Source: Novosphingobium mangrovisedimenti (lineage in GTDB: Bacteria > Pseudomonadota > Alphaproteobacteria > Sphingomonadales > Sphingomonadaceae). Taken from it: a DNA stretch of 64,000 nucleotides. Below the pieces are notes generated by a model, which did no database searches, was not told the origin of the DNA, and was given only the letters and a program-made list of their open reading frames with translations. Made by a program: the position numbers and the translations under genes. Numbering within the stretch: position 1 is the stretch's first letter; each line of letters begins with the position of its first letter. Below are positions 58,015 to 64,000 of this stretch, piece after piece. Where the stretch lies: the NCBI RefSeq assembly GCF_025153475.1, contig NZ_JANZXA010000008.1, forward strand, positions 1 through 64,000. Reading direction: 5' to 3'.

Positions 58015-58091
58015 CGGGACGTAGCGCAGCCTGGTAGCGCATCACACTGGGGGTGTGGGGGTCGGAGGTTCGAATCCTCTCGTCCCGACCA
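58015..58091 (+). tRNA. tRNA-Pro (anticodon GGG)
   Basis: The acceptor strands CGGGACG (58015-58021) and CGTCCCG (58081-58087) pair perfectly, with ACCA encoded at 58088-58091. The D-arm is GCGCAGCCTGGTAGCGC and the T-arm is GGAGGTTCGAATCCTC. The anticodon stem TCACA/TGTGG encloses the loop CTGGGGG, so positions 34-36 are GGG, reading CCC and CCU proline codons. It lies upstream of a strong terminator. Confidence 0.95.
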
Positions 58092-58118
58092 ATTTCACGA
58101 ACGTTTTTCAAAACGCAC

Positions 58119-58146
58119 AAAGGGCAGCCTCCGCTGCCCTTTTTCA
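58119..58146 (+). terminator. intrinsic terminator of tRNA-Pro
   Basis: AAAGGGCAGC (58119-58128) pairs with GCTGCCCTTT (58133-58142) around four bases, then TTC follows. It lies 27 bases past the encoded CCA. Confidence 0.88.
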
Positions 58147-58270
58147 TTCGCCCACAGCACGCAAGCAGACCGCAAGTCGCGGCCACGCGATGTCATGCGG
58201 GCATGGCACTCTCCCCTACCGTCACGTTCAACGCCAGTGTATCACGCAAGTCGTCCGCACGGGGGATCAT

Positions 58271-58849
58271 ATGGGTTATCTTGCCAAGATCATTGCAATT
58301 TCTGCTTTCTTCGCACTTCCCGCCATGGCCTCGGGGAAGGATAACATACCCGCGAATGTAACGGTCGCGACGAACAGGACCGTCGAGAAGATCGACTGGT
58401 CGTTCCCGACAGACACTCCGGTGGAATTCTCGCGCGTCAAGCGATGCGTGGCGACCAACCTCCACAATGACGAAGTTCAGCTGCGCGATAGTGCCGGCTC
58501 CTGGGTGGGACCTGCCACCGGCAATTACTATCAGCGGGACAACCGGGCCACGGTTCAGGGAGGCGGTATCTTCAAGGTGGTCGATGACCAGAGCCAATAT
58601 CTTGTGGCACAGGGTCAAACCGACAAGACCATGGGCCTTTCAGGCTGGATCATGCGCTTCGACCTTGAAGCGGCAGTGGAACAAAGCCAAGTTGTTCTGG
58701 TCATGCGGAACGTGAAATTGGCCGCAGGCAATACCGGCTCGATGGGCAATGACGGTTTCCAGCCTCTTGGAACCTGGTTTCGCTTCAAGTCGAACTATGC
58801 GGCCCTCGAAACCGTGGCATCGGCGTTGAAGTCCTGCATTTCCGAGTAA
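58271..58849 (+). CDS. secreted protein of unknown function
   Basis: The 192-residue product has a clean signal peptide (LAKIIAISAFFALPAMASG). The mature part is beta-rich and contains only two cysteines, RCVATN and the near-terminal KSCISE, which could form a disulphide joining the two ends. I do not recognise a domain. The ATG at 58271 has GGGGGA six bases upstream. Codon use and AT content are slightly unlike the flanking genes (more AT-rich codons), which hints at a later arrival, but this is a visual impression only. Confidence 0.75.
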   Translation: MGYLAKIIAISAFFALPAMASGKDNIPANVTVATNRTVEKIDWSFPTDTPVEFSRVKRCVATNLHNDEVQLRDSAGSWVGPATGNYYQRDNRATVQGGGIFKVVDDQSQYLVAQGQTDKTMGLSGWIMRFDLEAAVEQSQVVLVMRNVKLAAGNTGSMGNDGFQPLGTWFRFKSNYAALETVASALKSCISE

Positions 58850-58946
58850 ACGCCCTCAGCTGACGGCAGACGCGGAACCATTTTCCTACACGAACCGATA
58901 TGGTTATCTATCTGCGAGTCCCCGACCGCAAGTGGAAGACTCGCCC

Positions 58947-59360
58947 ATGCCGCTTTTCGAATCGCTCCTTGGCCCCGTCACCCGCATCATCGACAAGGTC
59001 ATTCCCGATCCCGACGCGCGGGACCGGGCCAAGCTGGAACTGCTCAAGCTGGAAAACACGCAGGAGTTGAAGACGCTAGAGGCCAGCCTTTCGGCGATCA
59101 TCGCCGAGGCAGGTTCGGCCGATCCCTGGACCAGCCGCGCCCGGCCGAGTTTTCTCTACGTCATGTACGCGATGATCCTCTGGGCCCTGCCGATGGGCGT
59201 GATCGGCGCCTTCAGTCCCGATGCCGCGCGCGCCATCGCCGCGGGGATGAGTGCCTATCTCGACGGCATCCCCCAGCCGCTCTACGCGCTCTTCGGCACC
59301 GGCTATCTGGGGTATTCGGCGATGCGCCAGTGGGGCAAGGTTAAGGGATCCGACCGCTAG
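58947..59360 (+). CDS. 3TM-type holin, GTA holin family
   Basis: The 137-residue product resembles the GTA_holin_3TM family (holins that help release gene transfer agents). Marks are the start MPLFESLLGPVTRIIDKVIPDPDARDRAKLELLKLEN, a short helical stretch, SADPWTSRARPSFLYVMYAMILW for the first membrane segment, then two more hydrophobic segments and a basic C-terminus. It makes pores in the inner membrane so a lysin can reach murein. No lysin, capsid or tail gene is nearby, so it is an orphan. The ATG at 58947 is preferred over 58932. Confidence 0.88.
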   Translation: MPLFESLLGPVTRIIDKVIPDPDARDRAKLELLKLENTQELKTLEASLSAIIAEAGSADPWTSRARPSFLYVMYAMILWALPMGVIGAFSPDAARAIAAGMSAYLDGIPQPLYALFGTGYLGYSAMRQWGKVKGSDR

Positions 59361-59467
59361 CATCGCGAAGGCGCGCCTACGCTAAGGAAACGCTAAGGCT
59401 TTTGCCCTAGCTAACCCCCTGAATTTCATCGCTCAGTCATATACAATCAGGCTAAGAGGGTTCGCCG

Positions 59468-59806
59468 GTGTTTGGTAAAGTTTCACGCGTCTTCCTTCTT
59501 GCGGGCGCGACCTTGGCGCTGGCGGCCTGCGGCCCCTCCCGGGACGAGGAAAACGCCAGCCAGCTTGCCAAAGCCAGGGCCGCCGAACAGGCCGCCGCAG
59601 AAAAAGCCGCGCAAGAAGCCGCCGCCCGCCGTGCAAGGGAAGCCAACGACGCGGCGCTGGCGAGTTTCTATGGCGGCGGCAGCGAAGACGACGGCTACGC
59701 CGCGGACGACAACCGGCCGGCCGACAACGCCGACAGGCCGGCGGACGACAGGCCGGGATCGGGGCCACCTCCCCCGATCGTCGAAGGCGTGCCCGCTGCA
59801 TACTGA
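59468..59806 (+). CDS. small lipoprotein of unknown function
   Basis: The 112-residue product has a signal peptide with a lipobox LAAC (cysteine at residue 21), then an alanine/glutamate-rich helix (KARAAEQAAAEKAAQEAAARRAREAND) and an acidic, proline-rich C-terminus. It is probably anchored to the outer membrane and may reach toward murein like other coiled small lipoproteins. The start is GTG at 59468 with AAGAGGG upstream. The two 9-bp repeats ACGCTAAGG just before it (about 59379-59398) are noted but unexplained. Confidence 0.8.
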   Translation: MFGKVSRVFLLAGATLALAACGPSRDEENASQLAKARAAEQAAAEKAAQEAAARRAREANDAALASFYGGGSEDDGYAADDNRPADNADRPADDRPGSGPPPPIVEGVPAAY

Positions 59807-59887
59807 TGGCAGCGCTTGCGCCGGCCCGCACGGCCGTTAAAGGTCGGGCCACACTTTCAAGCGGGCGCCGGGGGATTTTGGCGAACT

Positions 59888-60325
59888 ATGGCAAGCAAGC
59901 TGATCTACGTCCTCAATGGACCGAACCTCAATCGGCTGGGCAAGCGCGAACCGGAAATCTACGGATCGCAGACGCTCGACGACATCGCCGCCCTGCTCGT
60001 CGAGCGCGGCGAGACGCTGGGCTGCGAGATCGAGATGCGGCAGTCCAACCACGAGGGACACCTCGTCGACTGGCTGCACGAGGCCGAAGAGGAAGGCGCG
60101 CATGCGGTCCTGCTCAATGCCGGTGCCTATACGCACACCTCAGTCGCCCTGCTCGACGCGATCCGCTCGATCACGGCGCCGGTCATCGAGGTGCACTTGT
60201 CCAACCCGCACACGCGCGAGCCGTTCCGGCACACGAGTTGGGTCGGACAGGCCGCGAAAGGCACGATCGCGGGTTTCGGCGCGCAGAGCTATCTGCTGGC
60301 ACTGGAGGCTGCGGCGGGGCTTTGA
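59888..60325 (+). CDS. aroQ: type II 3-dehydroquinate dehydratase
   Basis: AroQ removes water from 3-dehydroquinate in the shikimate pathway. The 145-residue protein has the family start IYVLNGPNLNRLGKREPEIYG with the catalytic tyrosine, RQSNHEGHLVDWLHEA, LNAGAYTHTSVAL, and the histidine motif VHLSNPHTREPFRHTS. In many relatives accB and accC follow; here an Lrp-family gene converges instead. Confidence 0.96.
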   Translation: MASKLIYVLNGPNLNRLGKREPEIYGSQTLDDIAALLVERGETLGCEIEMRQSNHEGHLVDWLHEAEEEGAHAVLLNAGAYTHTSVALLDAIRSITAPVIEVHLSNPHTREPFRHTSWVGQAAKGTIAGFGAQSYLLALEAAAGL

Positions 60326-60350
60326 GCCGTTCCGCCGCAGGCGATCAGCC

Positions 60351-60815
60351 CTATTCCAACGGTACGCCCGGCACGCTCTTCGACGTGCGGATCGTCAGCG
60401 AGGTCTTCACGCTGTCGACGTTCGGCGCGGGCGTCAGCTTGCTGGTCAGGAATTCCTGGAAGCTCTGCAGGTCACGGCTGACGATCTTCAGGATGAAGTC
60501 GATCTCGCCGTTCAGCATGTGGCATTCGCGCACCTCGGGCAGCGTCTTCATGTGGTCTTCGAAAGCGCGCAGCGATTCCTCGGCCTGGCTCTTCAGGCTG
60601 ACGAGCGCGAAGACGGTAATCGTGAAGCCCAGCTTCGACGCATCGAGATCGGCATGATAGCCCTGGATGATGCCCGCTTCCTCGAGACTGCGCACGCGGC
60701 GCAGGCACGGCGGTGCCGTCAGCCCCACGCGCTGGGCCAGTTCCACGTTGGTGATACGACCCTCGGCCTGCAGTTCGGCAAGCAGGCGCCGGTCGATTTC
60801 ATCAAGATTGATCAT
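60351..60815 (-). CDS. Lrp/AsnC-family transcriptional regulator
   Basis: The 154-residue regulator has an N-terminal HTH (INLDEIDRRLLAELQAEGRITNVELAQRVGLTAPPCLRRVRSLEEAGIIQGY) and a C-terminal RAM/ligand-binding domain (EESLRAFEDHMKTLPEVRECHMLNGEIDFILKI). This is a typical Lrp-like feast/famine regulator. The ligand is unknown. The AT-rich upstream region (about 60880-60910) is a possible autoregulatory site. The ATG at 60815 gives the family N-terminus. Confidence 0.94.
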   Translation of the reverse strand: MINLDEIDRRLLAELQAEGRITNVELAQRVGLTAPPCLRRVRSLEEAGIIQGYHADLDASKLGFTITVFALVSLKSQAEESLRAFEDHMKTLPEVRECHMLNGEIDFILKIVSRDLQSFQEFLTSKLTPAPNVDSVKTSLTIRTSKSVPGVPLE

Positions 60816-61051
60816 ACAAAATTCCCCGACGGGCCCATTCGACGCCTCAACTCGATGCAATATCCACATCGAAAACGCCTGAGCCCTGTAATATTATTGT
60901 TCCATAACGTAATCGTCCCGCTTTGCAACGCCCGCAAAGTGAACACTTCCGATCATCCACCGCTTTGCTAGGAGAGGAACTTCCCCGGTCTGCTACACTG
61001 GGTAGAATGGGGGGTTCCCTTGACCCCGCGCGGGTCGCGCCTGGAGTATAG

Positions 61052-62869
61052 ATGCATTTCGACGATCGCCTGGACACGGTACTGCGGCTGCCCGATTCCG
61101 GCGATGGGATCGCGCGCATCCAGTACCGGCAGCTGATCGACATCCTCGGGCGGCTGCCAGGCAACGCCGCGTCGGAAACCCTGGACGCCGGATTTGCCCG
61201 GCTGGATGCGCTCTCCGCCCGCATTCCGGCGACCGAACGGGCCGGCTTCCTGCGCCAGCCGCTTCAGCCAATGACGAACCCGCGCCTGCTGGCGCATCTG
61301 GCACAGGCCGAAACCGACGTCGCCAGCGCGGCGATCGGCACCGCCAGGCTGACCGATGCCGAATGGCTTGCGCTGGTGCCCGAACTGCCCGTGCGCGCGC
61401 GCGGCATCCTGCGCCATCGCCGCGACCTTTCCGCCGCCGTCGAAGCCCTGCTCGAACGTCTGGGCATACACGATCGCGGCCTGCCGCCCATCGATGCGGA
61501 GACGTGTGCCGCTCCGGCAGAGGCCGCGGAGCCGGAAGCGCCGGCGCCCAAAGTCTCCGAAGCCGAGGACGACGACTACATTTCCGGGGACGTGCTGGAG
61601 CTGCTCGACCTCGCCGACGATCCGCCGCCACCCACCTCGCTCAGCGAATGGGCACAGGCCCGGGCCGCCAGGGAAAAGGCCGCTCCGCCCTCTCCCCCGC
61701 AGGTCGTATCCAGCGAAGCGGGGATCGGCGCCATCGTCCGCAGGATCGAGGAGTTCCGCAAGGCGCGCGAGATGAAGGGCGCGCCCGAGCCGGGAACCGA
61801 CGCGCCCCGGCTGCCGCTGGGCGATACCGTGCCCTTCGCCGCGCAGCGCGCCGCCGCGATCGACTTCGCGACGGATCCCGAAGGCCGCATCCGGTGGGCC
61901 GACGGCCCCCACGCGCCCGCCGTCTACGGCCTCAACCTCGCCGCGAACGATGATGACAGCGACCCGGCGCCCGGCGCGGCGATGCGCCGCCGCCTGCCGC
62001 TGCGCGCGGCACGCCTGTGCGTCAGCGGCGCCCCGGCGGTCAGCGGCGAATGGCAGGTCGACGCCGTCCCCCGCTTCGATCCGGTCGGTGGACACTTCAC
62101 CGGCTATTGCGGCCGGATGCGCCGCCCGGCCGCCCCGCCCGAAACCGACGCGGCCGCCGCCACGCGCGGCGAGGCGGACCGCATGCGCGAAATTCTCCAC
62201 GAACTGCGCACCCCGGCCAATGCCATCCAGGTCGCCGCCGAGATCGTGCAGCAGCAACTCTACGGCCCGGCCCCGCACGAATATCGCGCCCTCGCCGCCG
62301 CGATCGCCAGCGATTGCGCGCATATCCTCGCGGGCTTCGAGGAACTCGATCGGCTGGTGAAGCTGGAAACGGGCGTGCTGACGCTCGAAGCCGGCGAATG
62401 CGATCTGGCGCAAATCCTGGCCCAGACCGTCGTCCGCCTGCGGTCGTGGACCGATCCCCGCTCCAGCGGCTTCGCCGTCGATCCGGCCGCCACCGCGCCT
62501 TCGCTGCCCGTGCATCTCGACAAGGCAGAGGCCGAGCGGCTGATCTGGCGCCTCTTCGCTGCGCTCGCCGGGGCCACCGCACCCGACGAATCGCTTTCGC
62601 TGAGCTGGGCTCAGGAAGACGCGCGCGTAGTGGTGCATGTCGCCCTGCCCGCGGCATTGGCCACGCACGAGGACGATGCCCGCCCCGGTTTTGCGCCGGG
62701 CGAGCGCGGCCAGTCGCTTTCGGCCGGCATGTTCGGGATCGATTTCACCTTGCGGCTCGCGGCCGCGGAAGCAGCCGCAGCCGGAGGCGGCATGAAGCGG
62801 GACGACGGCATGCTGTACCTGTGGCTGCCCGGCTTGACCCCAGAACAGGCAGAAAATAGCAACCTTTGA
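61052..62869 (+). CDS. soluble PAS histidine kinase with a degenerate ATPase domain
   Basis: The 605-residue protein has no transmembrane segment. The first ~150 residues are helical and HEAT-like (LLAHLAQAETDVASAAIGTARLTDAEWLAL, RGILRHRRDLSAAVEALLERLG), resembling DUF2336. A linker and a PAS domain (about 265-365) follow. The DHp domain is intact with the phosphoacceptor histidine H383 in LHELRTPANAIQ. The ATPase domain is eroded: the N-box position reads RLIWRLFAALAG, with no asparagine; there is no DxGxG; the late GLxL region reads GERGQSLSAGMFGIDFTL. It may be a regulator, phosphatase or acceptor rather than an active kinase. Promoter-proximal start ATG at 61052. Confidence 0.82.
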   Translation: MHFDDRLDTVLRLPDSGDGIARIQYRQLIDILGRLPGNAASETLDAGFARLDALSARIPATERAGFLRQPLQPMTNPRLLAHLAQAETDVASAAIGTARLTDAEWLALVPELPVRARGILRHRRDLSAAVEALLERLGIHDRGLPPIDAETCAAPAEAAEPEAPAPKVSEAEDDDYISGDVLELLDLADDPPPPTSLSEWAQARAAREKAAPPSPPQVVSSEAGIGAIVRRIEEFRKAREMKGAPEPGTDAPRLPLGDTVPFAAQRAAAIDFATDPEGRIRWADGPHAPAVYGLNLAANDDDSDPAPGAAMRRRLPLRAARLCVSGAPAVSGEWQVDAVPRFDPVGGHFTGYCGRMRRPAAPPETDAAAATRGEADRMREILHELRTPANAIQVAAEIVQQQLYGPAPHEYRALAAAIASDCAHILAGFEELDRLVKLETGVLTLEAGECDLAQILAQTVVRLRSWTDPRSSGFAVDPAATAPSLPVHLDKAEAERLIWRLFAALAGATAPDESLSLSWAQEDARVVVHVALPAALATHEDDARPGFAPGERGQSLSAGMFGIDFTLRLAAAEAAAAGGGMKRDDGMLYLWLPGLTPEQAENSNL

Positions 62870-62952
62870 AGGTTATAGGCACGGGTGCTCGACCGTGCCA
62901 TCCTGCCCGGCAAGCATTTCGGATGCGATGGAAGCGAAGGGGAGTGTTAGCT

Positions 62953-63975
62953 GTGTCTGGGCCCAGTCTCCTGGAACCGCCGGGCAAGGAAGCCCGTGCC
63001 GCTTTCCGCGAGGGTTTTGGCCAGCGCTTCATCGTCACGGTCGACACCGAGGAGGAGTTCGACTGGGATGCCCCGCTCGACCGGGAAAAGCACAGCCTCG
63101 TTACCGTGCCGGCCCTGCGCCAGTTCCAGCAGTTCTGCGAGGACTTCGGCGTCATTCCCACGTATCTGATCGACTATCCCGTCGCCTGCTCGCCGGAAGC
63201 GCCCGCAGCCATCGGCGATGCCGTGGCCAATGGCCGGGCCGATGTGGGCGTACAGCTCCACCCCTGGGTCAGTCCTCCGTTCGAGGAGGAGGTCACCGAA
63301 TTCAACAGCTATGCCGGCAACCTGCCCTTCGAGCTGGAGCGCGCCAAGTTCCACACGCTGCGTGACCGGATCGAGCAGGCTTTCGGCACCGCGCCGCGCA
63401 TCTACCGCGCGGGGCGGTACGGGCTGGGACCGCGCACGGGGGAAATCCTGCGCGAATGCGGCATCGCCATCGACACCTCGGTCCGCGCCCGCTTCGACTA
63501 CAGCGGCGCGGGCGGCCCCAATTACCGCGATCATCCGCTCCATCCCTACTGGGCCGACGCCGGGCGCAGCCTGCTCGAACTGCCGCTGACCACCGTCTAC
63601 TGGGGCCCGCTGCGGCAGATGGGCAATGTCATCTACCCGCACTTGTGGCGCGCGCCCTCGATGCGCGGCGTGCTCGCGCGTGCCGGCCTGCTCGAACGCA
63701 TCGCGCTCACGCCCGAGGGTATTACCGCCGAGGAAGCCCTGCGCGGCGTGGACATCGCCATAGACGAAGGCCTGCCCGTACTCGTGTTCTCGTTCCACAG
63801 CCCCTCGCTGGCGCCGGGCCATACGCCCTACGTGCGCGGCGAAGCCGATCTGGAGGCACTCTATGCGTGGTGGCGCACGCTCTTCGCCCATCTGGAACGG
63901 CGCGGCGTGAAACCCACAAGTGTTAGCGACATCTTGTCGTCAGTGGAGCTTGCCTCATCGCACGAGCCAAGCTAA
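62953..63975 (+). CDS. polysaccharide deacetylase family protein (WalW-like)
   Basis: The 340-residue protein has a NodB-like fold: FIVTVDTEEEFDW near residue 30 with the metal-binding aspartates, VGVQLHPWVSPP with the histidine, the RAGRYGLG segment, and the late VLVFSFHSPSLAPGH. It belongs to the WalW-like branch found in exopolysaccharide loci. The start is uncertain; GTG 62953 has AGGGGAG eight bases upstream, while a TTG at 62866 or ATG at 62923 would add basic residues. The window ends 25 bases after the stop with nothing further readable. Confidence 0.85.
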   Translation: MSGPSLLEPPGKEARAAFREGFGQRFIVTVDTEEEFDWDAPLDREKHSLVTVPALRQFQQFCEDFGVIPTYLIDYPVACSPEAPAAIGDAVANGRADVGVQLHPWVSPPFEEEVTEFNSYAGNLPFELERAKFHTLRDRIEQAFGTAPRIYRAGRYGLGPRTGEILRECGIAIDTSVRARFDYSGAGGPNYRDHPLHPYWADAGRSLLELPLTTVYWGPLRQMGNVIYPHLWRAPSMRGVLARAGLLERIALTPEGITAEEALRGVDIAIDEGLPVLVFSFHSPSLAPGHTPYVRGEADLEALYAWWRTLFAHLERRGVKPTSVSDILSSVELASSHEPS

Positions 63976-64000
63976 CGCGCACCGGCCCGGTCGGCACGTG

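Overview
The window is a continuous, GC-rich stretch of chromosome with dense gene packing, few RNA genes and no large mobile element. Gene content and order point to an alphaproteobacterium of the order Sphingomonadales, probably close to Novosphingobium or Sphingobium. Support comes from the SRP RNA-dnaX-ybaB block, an NDUFS4-like complex I subunit, a DUF6456 protein, a GTA-type 3TM holin, the TonB-rich outer-membrane inventory, the GC-rich codon use and GTG/TTG starts. The genus is an inference from family knowledge, not from a search.

Layout. 0.4-5 kb: lepA and a membrane PAS-GGDEF-EAL-PilZ regulator. 5-9 kb: FprA-type ferredoxin reductase, a metallo-beta-lactamase-fold hydrolase, dnaN and a small unknown. 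9-14 kb: fabG, a methyltransferase, fabD and an LD-carboxypeptidase on the minus strand, facing a MurC/Mpl-like ligase. 14-18 kb: a globin-coupled chemoreceptor, a DUF808 membrane protein, flagellin and a GST. 18.6-24.3 kb: PHB depolymerase, then a copper-type set (DUF2946-like protein, OprC-like TonB-dependent receptor, TonB protein) and an OmpA-family protein. 25-26.3 kb: the rpsF-rpsR-rplI operon with a clear terminator. 26.3-33.4 kb: AMP nucleosidase, OPT transporter, a small catabolic-looking cluster (hydrolase, GFA protein, AhpD-like protein, DUF4336 protein) and asd. 33.5-41.4 kb: lon, ybaB, dnaX, SRP RNA, complex I subunit and hrpB. 41.4-46.4 kb: a TonB-like protein, mlaA, a GT4 glycosyltransferase, polyprenyl diphosphate synthase and chorismate mutase. 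46.4-51 kb: a PepSY / response regulator / histidine kinase unit, an ABC-F ATPase and a repeat-filled spacer. 51-54.6 kb: DUF6456 protein, HTH regulator, a second GT4 enzyme and a bicupin. 54.7-58.1 kb: yajC-secD-secF and tRNA-Pro(GGG). 58.2-64 kb: a secreted unknown, the 3TM holin, a lipoprotein, aroQ, an Lrp regulator, a histidine kinase with a degenerate ATPase domain and a polysaccharide deacetylase.

Most of the window is housekeeping: translation, replication, fatty acid and murein metabolism, secretion. The accessory signals are the copper-receptor operon, the orphan GTA-type holin, the degenerate kinase, and several families of short dispersed repeats sitting in spacers between convergent genes. 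I found no CRISPR array, transposase, integrase, prophage block or biosynthetic gene cluster. I see no convincing undescribed multi-gene system; the best leads are listed as findings with modest scores.
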